NCBI GenBank assembly: GCA_007644065.1
Contig: VJWN01000030.1
Coordinates: forward strand, 62,001-126,000
Direction of reading: 5' to 3'
Origin: Margaritispora aquatica
Lineage: Eukaryota > Ascomycota > Leotiomycetes > Helotiales > Discinellaceae
Length of the DNA stretch: 64,000 nt
The notes beneath the pieces are model-generated. The model did no database searches, was not told the origin of the DNA, and saw only the letters and a list, made by a program, of their open reading frames with translations. Positions 44,367 to 55,848 of the stretch are shown here, in pieces (positions within the stretch are counted from its first letter, which is position 1; each line of letters starts with the position of its first letter). Position numbers and translations under genes: made by a program.

Positions 44367-45024
44367 GGTTGGTTTTTAATGGTAGACAGTTGAATTTTAG
44401 ATTCAATGTAAAGTCCGACTCGGAGAAGTTAGAGAGAGAACTATCATATCTACAAATATATACTTGTAGTGATGAGAAGAGAGCGGCATGTTACATAGCG
44501 TTTAGTGATCCAAAGCAACCCGTTGCTAAACTGTTAGCTCGAGTATAGCTTCAAAGTCAATATCGTTACCTCGGAATACCGAGACGCGAACTTTGAAATA
44601 TTACTATTCGGTGTGGGTACTCCCTTTATCACAATATTAACCAGTAAATATGCTAAGACTGGCTATCTGACACCTGTCGACAGTGTCTACTTCTGTATGA
44701 TTCATGGACCTCATGATATTCGTCCAAGCAATGTCTGACCTGATTTCTGCACCTCCTTACCACCACCGACGATGCTTTCAAGTCGACGGCATTGTAATGA
44801 AATAGACACAAGAGAAGAAGACAAGAACTCAGTTAATCAGTAATCAGGTTCAGATCTACCGACATCAGGTTAACCGCGCGGGATGACGCATTTCGCGTGG
44901 TTCTAGTATTGTCTAAGTGAAGCAACCGCTGCAAGCTAAGGTGACATAAGCAAGGTTTCACCAGTCTGCGAGACTACCATTTATGATTACCGCCACCACT
45001 CTACCATATCTTCGTCTTTCGGTA
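44367..45024. other. Intergenic
   Basis: This 0.66-kb stretch holds the tautomerase promoter (TATA at 44454) and the P450 terminator. No gene is seen. Confidence 0.4.
44454..44463 (-). promoter_or_regulatory. TATA box of the tautomerase gene
   Basis: The minus strand reads GTATATATTT about 90 bp before the start codon at 44366. Confidence 0.45.
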
Positions 45025-46767
45025 TTACTTCACCAACACCCGAATACCAAGACTATCCGGATGCGCCTGCGTCACAAACTTCTCACTCCACAACACCACA
45101 TCCCTATCCGTCGTCTCAAACAGCTCGAGGTCACACTTCCTAAACATGGTCGCCATCGCAATATACAGCTCTGCATACGCGAGATGAATGCCGAGACACC
45201 CCCGTGTCCCACGCGAGAAAGAGCCTTGATATCTTGTCAGCAGCTTTTGGCCATCTGGTCCCGTGGCCGGTGCGCCTGTCTTCGGATCCGGCAGCCAGCG
45301 CGAGGGCTTGAAGGCGTGCGAGTCTGGGAACACGGTCTCGTTGTGGTGCATGAAATACGAAGACATGGAGAACGGACTTCCAGGTGGTATCACCCAGTTC
45401 TTGTACACGAGTGGGGTTTTGGAGACGCGTGCTAGGCGCATGGGGACACCGTAGGAGAGACGTAGGGCTGGGTTACACGCACTGTCAGTGGGTACCCGTT
45501 GGTTTGGATGGAGTGGACCTACCTTCTTGGATAACGGCTGAGAGATATGGGAGGTTCTCAAGCTCGGATAGAGTGGGTGGTGTGTCTACATCTGGCCATA
45601 CTCTAAGTAATTCCGCCTTCAATTTGGTGGCTACCTCTGGATTGTTGAGCACGTAGTAAGTGCCAACAGATAACACCCATCTTGTGGTCTCCATACCAGC
45701 TGAGATGATGGATGTTCCCTCAAAGCGCATCCTCAGCAGGGACTTCTCTTCAGCTGGGAGATCTGAATCGAGAAGCTCTCTGAACACAGTTGGATGAGAC
45801 GAGTCTTTGTGTTTCTCATTCCTGCCCTCCATAATGTCTCTGATTTGCATCTCAACATCCTACTCGGTGTTAGCTATCAGTAGTCTGTCCCATCTTGGTA
45901 AGTTTACCTTGCGAAACCTGAATATTTCTGCCATCATGGGATTGATTTTCTCCACTCTTTCCTGTGAGAGACTTCCTAATATTGGATGCAACATTGGGAA
46001 ATGCCATAGCTTGTGGTACATGTTCGATAACTTCGTCATCGTCTCTACGAACGGGGCTGCGAAGTCCTTGGAATCCAAATACTTGTACTCCCTTGAGAAA
46101 GCATACTCAGTCACGACGTCCGTCGCGAAACATCCAAAGGCATGGTCGATCCTGAAGTGTTTGCCAGTGCCTTTGTACTCTGAGTTGATGCGATTGCTCA
46201 ATTTATCAGCACGAGCTTGAATTTCGGGAGCGAAGGATGCGATTTGACGCTTAGAGAACAGAGGCCCTATGGCTGCTCGTCGACCACGGTGAAGTGCATG
46301 AGTAATTGAACCTTGGGATGAACCGGGGGCGTTTGTCCATGCCGTGTGCTGGGGGACTTTGTCGAATGGACTTGTGGTTGAGTAGATTGTTTCAAAGATC
46401 TCGGGATCGTTGATGTGGACTTCCCAAGGATTTATCCGCACAATGGGTCCTTGTAAATTCGTGAGTACCTCTTCTCTTATTTTTGGATCCCATATGACAT
46501 ACCATATATCTCATGCAGCTCTTGCATATGTAATACGAATTTTCCATCCAAGTAAACATCATAGTATGTCTCATACCACTGCGTCAATGCCGCGAGTTTA
46601 GGCCCCGGAAAACGTGCCAGCGGGCTGAAGAACAGACGGTAGATCCCCAGCCCCAGAGTATATAGAAACAAGACTAAGGTACCAGTTATAGCAATATTCA
46701 ACATCTTGCTGTTTGTGAAAGCGAGATTCAATCCTTTAATTTGCGTAGTGGACTCCATTTTTGCCAA
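45025..46767 (-). CDS. Cytochrome P450 monooxygenase
   Basis: CDS is the complement of 45025-45467, 45523-45859, 45908-46449 and 46503-46767, 528 aa. A membrane anchor lies at about residues 22-44 (KMLNIAITGTLVLFLYTLGL) followed by the Pro-rich hinge RFPGPKLAALTQWYE, so the enzyme is ER-bound. The I-helix motif is AGMETTRW, the ExxR motif is EALR (across the last junction) and the heme loop is FSRGTRGCLG with the Cys ligand. HEIYGPIVRINPWEVHIND is typical of fungal trichodiene-oxygenase-like P450s, a large family with varied secondary-metabolism and catabolic substrates. The start could be Met1 or Met4 (MESTTQ). Introns are 48-55 nt. The substrate cannot be inferred. Confidence 0.92.
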
Positions 46768-47805
46768 AGTTTATACCAAAAACCACCCCTCTAAACGCTG
46801 GATTTCTAAGAGGAAATATGGGAATGAAGCCAGCTTGACTTATCAGCCTGAGGTGACTGGACAGCGGATGCTCCGCTGCAGAATTTGAGGCTATCCCCAT
46901 TGGAGGTCATGTTCCGTCCTGTCTCGGGAACACACCTTGCATCGAGGTTGTGATCCCGGTTCATTGGGCTGCATTTGCCGGTAGCCGAGACTTGTTGAAG
47001 AAGTGGCTCAAAGGATGCAGGAAATAAGTACTGGACGTTGAAGTCACGAGTTGGAAGATGACATAGAAGGTCTTGACCTGCTGTCTACTAATGACTTGGT
47101 GAAGGAGAAGAGTTATTGCTACAATTTCGACATCCTTAAACCAGTAAGCATCAAATATTGTCAAGTGACTGACTGACTGATGCCAGGCTGCCCGCCACTT
47201 AATGGTAACCATTGCCTTACAGGTTATAGCAACCGGACGTGAAGTTCTCAGTTAAAACCCTTTCTTGACAAAAAGCCCTGTCATGTGTATTTGCAGGAAT
47301 TCCTTGCATTCTTCTCGGTTGCTTGTCACATTCCAAACCGGTATCAGGTAACAGTTCACCGAAATTGAGGGAGAAGAACAGTTCCAATGTTTTTCAAATG
47401 GAAGCTATCGGCTGTTCATTCCAACCTTCAACGTCGATGCATTTTTGCTTTTGTCAATCCGTATAAAGCTAACATCGATGAAGCAGCAACACCATCATTA
47501 TTAATCGTAGCAAAAGTAGCACCAGAAATCGAACTTCCTCTGACAACTCAGCGATTCCAACATCCCGTGCTCCCCATAGGCTTATGAAGAGTTTTGACAT
47601 CGTCCGCCAACCTCTTCATGTCAAGGACTTTTGAACCATACCAAGGTTCTCCTTACCAAATCTTCTCACTCTAGCCTCCACTAGCAAGTGGATGTACAAG
47701 GCGCCTGCAATCTTATTCAGAATTGTAGCATCAGAAATGTGTGTATCCTCAAATCCAGGTGTATCTATGGGATAAGTGTTAGTACCTGGAATCTAGTAAA
47801 ACCCA

Positions 47806-48183
47806 ATGTTTGCAGTACTTATGAAGAAGAAAATCAGTTCAAACGAGAGTAGTGAGTCTTTACGTCTTGCTTACGTGATTTCTGTTCATGTGCTATTCGA
47901 TATGTGTATTCCTAACTGCATGGGAGATGAAAGTGCTCTTCCCAACTCCAGTAACGCCCACCCCGAGCTTGACTTTGACTTAGCTACAGTTCCGCGGCAT
48001 TATTTGCCGAGCAATTGTATCGAATGTGTTCGAAGTTATGATTATGAAAAGGAATTGAGCTGGTTCTCGCAGAAGCTTGAAAAGAAAACAAGTTACTGTA
48101 CCTTTCTACTAGAAGAGGAATTGTTGCGGCAACCCCGTCTCTTTAACATTCAGCATGAAAGCATCCGAAACTGCTTAGCGTGA
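47806..48183 (+). pseudogene. Doubtful 125-codon frame, possible gene remnant
   Basis: This ATG-initiated frame has plausible composition (LDFDLATVPRHYLPSNCIEC; YDYEKELSWFSQKLEKKTSY) but no signal peptide, domain or flanking intron that extends it. It lies in the gene-poor gap and may be a decayed gene or chance. Confidence 0.2.
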
Positions 48184-48800
48184 GGCTTTCCTGTTGCCAT
48201 ACAGCCTCAAGATGCTCCACGACCAAAGACTGTTCTACCGACTTAAAGTTCTTCACATCAGGCAATGAGTGCCCGAAGTTACCTCCACCAACGACAAGGA
48301 AGACAAACACACGAGATGCTAGGCCATGAATAAAAACTTCACTTTTCAACCTCAGGGCGTGGACGGTGCCGAGACTTTGGACATCCTTGCGAAGAAATTA
48401 ATTGGCGATATTTCGCACATTCATTTTCATGCACCTGAGACTGTTCCCAAATGTCCCGTCTTCAAACCTAGAGCGAGTAGAAGTTGCAATTGCATTTTTG
48501 GCACTTGGAGATAGGTGTCCAATGCTTGCCAAAGAGTAATTTGTGAGAACTTTATCCGGTAAAGGTCTTTTTGGATCTACCTATACCTTGAGATGTAGTC
48601 GAAGTCTTACTGTTTGACGGATTCCGAAGGCAGAAAGAGAACTTAGGTCGAGTAGAAGCTCAAGCGAGGTACTGGATCTGAGGCGTAGTGAACCGAGGAT
48701 AGGCGTGGGAAGGTGATGAAGGAGTCGTAGGTTTTGCTACATCAATAGACTTCGATGGTGCGGGTCATGCCTCTTAGATCAAACCTAACTATCCCAATAC

Positions 48801-50548
48801 AGGCATTGCAACTTTGCGACGTGCAACAATCTCAACTGATTATAATCCGATCCTGGAAAATAAGCAATCATGGTTGACTGAACAAATCCAGACCTTTCGA
48901 ATCTTGAACGTGCATGCTCGCTATGTTTCGCTTCATCTCGCTTCGTATGTGAGATCTCCACAATCCACACAGTCCAGAGTTTCACTTCTCTGTTTCTTTG
49001 TAAGCAGATATTTGATCTAGACGTCTTTGATCTTTATCAATCTGGACTTCGAATGATTCCAGATAGGTACCCACATGCTCGAACGGCGAAGATGTAGCTA
49101 ATTGCAAGTATTTACTGTATCGGACTAATACTAGATGAAACGACATGTTGTGCATCGTCAAAATAGAGAGTCGCCTTTGTGTAGAGATTTACTGCTATGC
49201 ATATGCATATCTCACAGGTAGTAGGTACTGCAGTGGTTGCTCAGTCGCTCTGACCTTGCATTGACTAGAATGCTCGCTGGGAGGTGTGATGTCCAAATCG
49301 AGGCATTGCACGTTTGCGACGCGCAGCAAAGATTTGGCATTCAAAATTATGTCCAATCATTGATTTGCATTGTTGTGCTCGGGCAGATGCAGCCCTTGTT
49401 CGACTTGATCGGTGTGCAGTCAGGTCATAGAATCATTGAGAGCATGTATGTTTTACTGGCCGAGGTACTGCTCAGCTTGCCCTGCTGTTTCTAGCGTCCA
49501 CTTTTTCCTTTGTTCTAGCTCTTACTAGTGTGGAAATGAGGCTTAGGTTACTTGTGGTGCAAGTTGTTATGTTGCTAACCCACGTTTGACATGCCCACTC
49601 GCCACGAGGCATTGCGACATCATGATGTGCAACGGGCTTTGATTTGTTCACCGGAATGGTGGATTTGGCAGTAACTATCTCACTGATAGCCTGGACTAGC
49701 GTAGTTCCACGTGGGTGGCACGCAACTCAAGACATATGTTGGTAGACAAATGTCTCTAGCCTCGTGAACAGGCTGACATGGCTGCAAGTGGAATTGCCAC
49801 TCTAGGCAAATGCTACTTTCGATGTGCAACAGAAGACATATCGTTATGGCAGGCCATTTGATACCTCGAAGCCCAGGTAGCCGATGGAAATATGGTCAAA
49901 ACACGAACGTGGTACAGAGGACGTGGCCATTTGACCAAATAGGCAAATGCAGTATTAGATGTGCAACGTGCGTCTTGGTTTGTTGGAATGAGTGAATGAT
50001 TGGAGGACGTAATCCAAAGTCCTTACTCAGTCTGACTTCAGGTGCTGCAGGTTTGCACGAGGCGGAAAGAGATCTCGTACGAGCTACTTGCTATCGATGA
50101 GACGCAATCGACAGAATAGGAAATTACAGAATATCGACGTGCAACAAATTTCTGTTGCCTCTACCATAGCGCTGAATCATTGGATATAACATAGGACAAG
50201 GTATGCTGAGTATATCGGTTGATAGTCCTCGTCATCTGAGTCCGACTCTTTGCTGGCTCATCCTAGAGTCGCCAACAACCACTTGACGAAACAGGCAAAT
50301 ACAGGGGCTCGCAGCCGACTGAAGAAAAGCAAAAGCAAAGTCCCATCGGTCGACAGATCCTAATAGAGATGGAATAGGTGACTGATTAGGATGTTGTCCC
50401 GAGAAAGGGATATTCGGATCAGAATGACGGCGATGATAATGGAGTCATGAGCGGGGTGGAAGCGTGTGTGCAGTGTATTTGCCAAATTAGGAAAATAGAC
50501 ATCTTAGCCGCTTGACTAAATAGGAAAATGCAGTCAGAGCGGGAATGA
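48801..50548 (+). repeat. Dispersed array of degenerate 27-38 bp motifs
   Basis: Copies start at 48801, 49301, 49607, 49804, 49941, 50118, 50293, 50489 and 50522, all in the same orientation. The core is AGGCAaaTGCA, then 6-8 variable bases, then GAYGTGCAAC; all of the first six copies are 27 or 28 bp. Several are preceded by TTGACnAAAY directly before the AG. The last three copies keep only the left half. Spacing ranges from 33 to 500 bp. The spacers show no obvious mutual similarity by eye. Confidence 0.7.
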
Positions 50549-50963
50549 AACATAATGATGGGATTCAGGGTTACGAATGTTGGTTGTATGAGGTTAAATA
50601 AACAACTAACAATTAACAGGCAGATTGAAAACTTTGATAATGGAGATCCAAAAGATTTTGGTTGTTGAAGGAGTTTGTATGGGCTGGCATGTGATATCCA
50701 ATGAATGTACGAATAAGCTGACTGAAAGTGGGAGAAGTGGGTCACTTAGGAAACATCTACCAGCCAGCCTTATCTTCTCTCAATCTCTATCTTCATTCAC
50801 ATTATTATGGTATTATTCTATCGTCCAATCCATCCCATCCAGATGAGTTATGCCCGAAAATGTCTTGCCAGAATGATCAAAAGCAAAGAAGGAATCCCTA
50901 TGCAAATAATGTACAGCGAAGCAGATCTCAAACCTCATCCTGTCATTAATTCGTTCCCCACAT

Positions 50964-52200
50964 CTACTTCAATGGCTTGCGGGCAACCATCAAGTACATA
51001 GGAGTGAAAAGATCCTCCTTTGCACCAGCAACCAAACAATCTGCAGCAAGTGCGAAACTGTCGGCAGTCTTCTGTGTTCCGTATGGGGCAAGCTTGAGAA
51101 GCTCCATGGCGCCCATCAGCTTGTGTGCAAGGCCTCGTCCAACCTTGGTCATTCTTGCGATTGTGAAGAAGTCGAAGACCGATGCCATCATGCTGAAGTC
51201 ACCTGCCAAAGGATAGTACCATGGAATGGCATCAGGTCGCTTGGCCATATCCTCATGGAGGATCATCTCGAAGCCAGCAGCCTTGATAGCAGCAATTCCC
51301 TCGGAGATCTTAACCATGTTGGAGATTCCGTCACCTTGCTCGATACCGAGACGGATCTCTCTGTGGTGCACGTTATCGTTGTCATAGTTGTCGGTCATGA
51401 GCCACTCATAAACACCAAACACACCGCCTGGCTTCAGGACCTTGAAGATTTCGCTGTACACGCCCTCAAGGGATGGCGCATGGACAGTGGCTTCAATGGC
51501 ATACACGCAATCAAAAGTCTCAGGCTCGAAGGACATTTGCTATACAAGTTAGTATGGGATCAAGGCAGCAATTGAGGATCGGCTCACCATGAAGTCACCC
51601 TTGACGAAGGCCAATTGATCCGACATACCCTCCTTTGCGGCATAGTGTGTCGCTCTCTCAATTTGGTAGTTGTTGTTGTTCAATCCGGTGATGTGTGCGC
51701 CAGTGAACTTTGCGATCTCTCTGGCAGGTCCTCCAACTCCACAGCCAACGTCAAGGACTCTGTCTCCATCCTTAATGCCGATCTTTGCTGCGAGGTAGTG
51801 CTCGTGGCGGGCAATTGCTTGGTAGAAAGGCTCTCCATATGCGAATCTGCAGAAGTGGAAAGATTGACCCCAACCGTACTCGTAGATGTCGGTTGCGAGA
51901 TTGTAGTATTGTCTTGTCAGGGTGGCATATTCAGCTTTCCTGGACTGGTGTACTGTTAGTGCCGAAATTGCGGTCAGGAACTCTTGCACGCACCTCTCTG
52001 TCTGCAAGGGTCTCGTCTTTTGCGGCCTTGTTATCCCAATGCTTGAAATATTCGTCGACTGCTGCTTTCTGTGCGGTGCTGTCTTTCTTCATGATAGCAG
52101 CAAAACCACCTTTAGCGGTGGACGAGTCCTTGTGCATCGCCTTATTGAAAGCAGCATCTCTGCTGTGGTTTTCGGCTTCGAGCTTTGCTGATGGTGCCAT
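50964..52200 (-). CDS. erg6: Sterol 24-C-methyltransferase (Erg6)
   Basis: CDS is the complement of 50964-51539, 51588-51944 and 51994-52200, 379 aa, the normal Erg6 size. It transfers methyl from S-adenosylmethionine to C-24 of zymosterol (or lanosterol in many moulds) in ergosterol biosynthesis, at lipid droplets and ER. The SAM motif I is [36 protein letters not shown] is the sterol-binding region I signature and EATVHAP the acidic region typical of SMTs; [10 protein letters not shown] follows. The C-terminal sterol-methyltransferase domain is complete. Introns of 49 and 48 nt keep phase; the first acceptor is caccag, because the nearer cag would give an early stop. The gene is head-to-head with slt11. 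Confidence 0.95.
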
Positions 52201-52746
52201 TGTGAAAGTAGAGTTGAGATTGAAGTGTGAACTTGTAGAAAGCACAATGAATTGTATGTTGAATGATCAGGGGAAATAATGCGACGGGCCTGGAATTGTT
52301 TTTGTACCTGAGATACCTCCTTTCGAAATCACTTTTACTGGCCGTCATTTCGAGGATCCACACTAGTCAGGGGCTAAACGAACACGAATTAGTGTGGCGG
52401 TGGTCCAGTAACAGTTCTGTAGTCCCAGCGCAGCGGAGCGGAAGAACTTACTGGCGAGGTCATATCTCAATGTGTCACGCTACACCACACATTGAAATGG
52501 TCAATAAATACCTTAGACTATCAATGTGTAGAAACCTACCTAGTAATTTAAACCTTGGAAGATCTTTGATGATCCTAATTAACTGATATCTCCAAAAGGA
52601 TTTGGATAAAATCACGTGACTACAGCACGGTTCTGCTTATGTAATTTGCGATAAGATTTCTAACCCTCGCCTCCAGCCCTCAGCCTCGCGAAGCATAACA
52701 TTTCCAACCCATATTCCACCACAACCGCTACGACCACCACCACAAC
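52201..52746. promoter_or_regulatory. Shared promoter region erg6 / slt11
   Basis: This 546-bp divergent interval separates erg6 from slt11. It includes an E-box-like ATCACGTGA (52611-52619). Such sites are bound by bHLH factors, including SREBP-type sterol regulators, in fungi; binding here is inference. Confidence 0.5.
52611..52619. promoter_or_regulatory. E-box ATCACGTGA (candidate SREBP/bHLH site)
   Basis: A near-palindromic site in the erg6/slt11 divergent promoter, 135 bp from the slt11 start and about 410 bp from the erg6 start. The sterol link comes only from the neighbouring gene. Confidence 0.35.
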
Positions 52747-53953
52747 ATGGCTTCTTCACAGATCAAACAAGACATCAATAGGGCTGGCGCCGAAACTACA
52801 GACTTCCCTTCGGTCTGTGAGAACTGTTTGCCCGACAATCCCTATGTTCAAATGATCAAACAGGACATGGGAGAGGAGTGCAAGATCTGTACACGACCTT
52901 TCACAGTCTTTCGATGGAAGTCAGATAGGACATCGAGGACAAAGAGAACAAACATATGTGTGACGTGCAGCCGGATACGAAACGTAACGTTCTTTTTCCT
53001 GTTTGTTTTGAAAAGTCACTAATATTCTATAGTGTTGCCAATGTTGCATGCTCGATCTCTCCTTTGGTCTGCCCATTGTGGTGCGAGATGCGGCGTTAAA
53101 GATGATCGCACCAGGCCCACAAAGCGCAGTAAACCGAGAATACTTCGCCCAAAACCATGAGAGGGCTATCGAAGAAGGGCGTGGTGGAACCGAGGTGTAC
53201 GAGAAGATGGACGAAAAGGCGCGAGAACTCCTACGACGACTAGCGAACAGCGAACCGTATTTCAGGAAGCAGAGACGGATAGGTCCAGCTGACGGCGAAG
53301 GAGAAGGAGAAGGAACTAGTTCTGCTTCTACGGCATTAACGACGAATGGACCAGGACCAATACGCACACGCGATAGCAGAGGAGGATCAAGTGCAGTACG
53401 TGGAGGACGAGGTGGCGCGAGAGGAGGACGAGGATTCCCAAGCGCGGCGCAGCTACCTCCTGGACCACAGGATATTCTACCACCGAACGACCCGTCCATT
53501 ATGTCCCTGCTGCTGACCGGTGTGGAGGACGACTTGAAGGAATTTAAGATCCGAGATCACTTTTCACAGTTCGGCAAGATTCGCTCTCTGGTGTGCTCCC
53601 ACATGACGCATTGCGCATTCATCAACTATACGACTCGAGAGGGTGCTGAGGCAGCAGCGGAAGCATGTCAGGGCAAGGTGGTTATTGCAGGATGTCCGTT
53701 ACGTGTGAAGTGGGCAAAGCCAAAGCCGATCGGTACGCTAGACAAGGACGAGAGGATGGCCATGGCTAGAGATGGAAGGACTGCGTTTGCTGGTTCGGGG
53801 TCGGGAGCGAGATCAGGCCCACAGGGAGCTATGGGTGGTGGTGCACAGGGAACGATTGCGCCTGCGCCGAGGGATGATTTGGCGAGCATGAGTGCTGTGG
53901 CTGCTCCACCTGGCGCAGATGATGTTCAGTATGCAAGTCTGGCTGGGAATTAA
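52747..53953 (+). CDS. slt11: Slt11/Ecm2/RBM22 pre-mRNA splicing factor
   Basis: CDS joins 52747-52983 and 53033-53953, 385 aa. This protein belongs to the NineTeen-complex-related spliceosome factors and contacts U6/U2 RNA near the active site. The N-terminal zinc-binding region has Cys pairs in FPSVCENCLPDNPYV, MGEECKICTRPFTVFRW, ICVTCSRIRN and, after the intron, CCQCCMLDLSFGLP, all diagnostic for RBM22/Slt11. A Gly/Arg-rich linker (GGRGGARGGRG) follows, and then an RRM at about 245-320 (SLLLTGVEDDLKEFKI; FGKIRSLVC; CAFINYTTREGAEAAAE; LRVKWAKPKP). The tail is Gly/Ala-rich. The 49-nt intron splits the zinc region in phase 0. Confidence 0.94.
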
Positions 53954-54695
53954 GCGCAGAGGTATCATGACGGTATGGGAAAATTGGCGTTGTCGGACGT
54001 GATGCGGGTTTATTGTACAATACATAGGTAGCATCAAATGCCATGAAAAAGCATCAAACAAATAGAAATGGCCATCAAACGCCACGGACCAATTTCACTT
54101 CTCTAAGTTTGACAAAAATTTCGCTCTTTATCGACTCTGAATGTGGGTCTTCGCTTGAAAAGTATCGGGTTGTTATGAAATCGTTCTCGGTAAAGATAAA
54201 ACAAACTCCATGACCATGGTTATTCCTTATGTCAGTACTTCTTGGATAACAATTGTTGCTTTGATACCTAGGTAGCGATGACTCAGTGGATATAACATGC
54301 TTTACATACATTGGCTATAAGAACTATTTCACTTACCATACATTTGTATGAGGCATATCTTACTGGTCCCAAAAGTCGTCACTCAAAATACAACCACGCA
54401 ACAAGGATCAAGAAGCAAACGCTATAAAGAGGAATTGGTTCAGTACAATACACCCCGGTACGGTCATCTACAATGGTATTATACATGCAAACAGAGCCAT
54501 TCACTCGCAAGCTATGCCGTAACCCACACCAACAATGCCGCTCTTAATCACACTCTAATACAACATCAACATATCTTACAATGTCTCTCCTCCCCTCTCC
54601 TTTCCTCCCATCTATTCATCCATCTCCGCTCCCTATCATTACCGCAATCAGGCTGAAGGCTCAAGGCTCAGGTAGTGTAGTGTCGCTTGTCTATC
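53954..54695. other. Intergenic, convergent 3' ends
   Basis: This 0.74-kb stretch lies between slt11 and mzm1 stops. Short open frames only; no feature is supported. Confidence 0.4.
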
Positions 54696-55279
54696 CTACT
54701 TTTCAGAGCACTTCTTTCCATCAATAACGACCTTCTGTCCATTGGGCATCTTGATGGTATCATTGTCTCCTCTCTCGGTGTGCTCATGGATCCTCAACTC
54801 TATCGAACCAACCCCGTTAGCTTTGTTCCTTTACCAAAGTGAAAATAACACCACATACAACCACCACAAAGTCTTACCCTCCCCTCACTCAAGGACCGAT
54901 ACACAGAACGAAAACGGATAAATACTCACTATACTTCTCATCCTCCCCAACTCTCTCGCCCTGCACGATATTCTCCCTCAGAATCTTCGCCACCTCCTCC
55001 GCATGCGCAATCGCCGGACCCAGAGCTGGATCCTCTGGAGTCATGGAGGCATTACGCATGAATTCGCCGCGGGCTTGCTGACGCGCTGCGGTAAGGAGAG
55101 GGACGTCACCTTTTGAAGGGGCAAAGCGTTAGCGAGATACGGCACATGAGAATTGGTTTTTGGTGTTCAAGATTCGAAATAGGAAAGAACCTTAGTGTGG
55201 TGAGGGAAGAGGGCTCGCACGTACCTCGAAACGCAAGCTTCGTCGAGCGAAGAAGGTGCCTGTATGCTGCTAGGGACAT
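54696..55279 (-). CDS. mzm1: Mzm1/LYRM7 complex III assembly factor
   Basis: CDS is the complement of 54696-54799, 54930-55109 and 55225-55279, 112 aa. Mzm1 is a small LYR protein of the mitochondrial matrix that stabilises the Rieske protein before insertion into complex III. The start [17 protein letters not shown] contains the LYR-type motif (A-Y-R). The next exon gives [17 protein letters not shown] and [19 protein letters not shown], the family's helical core; the last exon ends [18 protein letters not shown]. The protein was missed by simple frame scanning because it is split by introns of 115 and 130 nt, long for this window; both have canonical ends and keep phase. Confidence 0.88.
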
Positions 55280-55848
55280 GTTGTCGTTCTGTCTTTCGTT
55301 CTCGATGTCTTCTTTTTCACTTCTTCACTTCTTCAAAGTGTCTCACCGCAACTTTTTAATCGAAAGTTTTGGTGCAATCAACAACCTAATTGTCAATTAA
55401 TTGGTATTGTTCTGTGCTCGTGGGTCTCTTTCCAAGGCTTCGTTTGTTGTGTGGGTAAGTTGGCTGCTGCTCGGTAGAGGTTCTCTCGATGCTGATGATT
55501 TTCAGGTTTCCAACTATTCGATACAAGGATATCGCACGCCAACCGGATTTAAGTCGCAACAAGACCGCAACGGAGTCAAATCAAAGTCTTAAGAGTATTT
55601 TTCACAACTTAAAGTTCTCACTAACCTATGCACAGACAAGTATCAGTAGGAGTTTCAGCAATATTTAATAGGGCTTCAAGGGTTAACGACCCGTAAACTG
55701 CCAAACAGAGCTCTGAACAACACGACGAAATACCAGACAAGCAAAACCAATCGTATGTGCGGTGGAGAGATATTCAGCTATTTCGCAGGATCTCTATTGC
55801 ACTGGCAGAAATCGGTTTGCTATCGAATGAATTGACATTGACTAGAGA
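55280..55848. other. Intergenic, divergent promoters
   Basis: This 0.57-kb stretch lies between the mzm1 start and the unknown gene at 55849. No other feature is seen. Confidence 0.4.

Larger units (their letters stand above)
46768..50963. other. Largest gene-poor gap (4.2 kb) with degenerate motif array
   Basis: This region lies upstream of the P450 gene and downstream of erg6. No convincing protein gene is present; a 125-codon frame at 47806-48183 is listed as doubtful. From 48.8 to 50.55 kb it contains nine related 27-38 bp motifs, described as a repeat feature. Confidence 0.6.

Noticed and set aside
48801..50548. The motif array as a CRISPR array
   Set aside because: Repeats are degenerate, spacers vary from 33 to 500 bp and the genome is eukaryotic.
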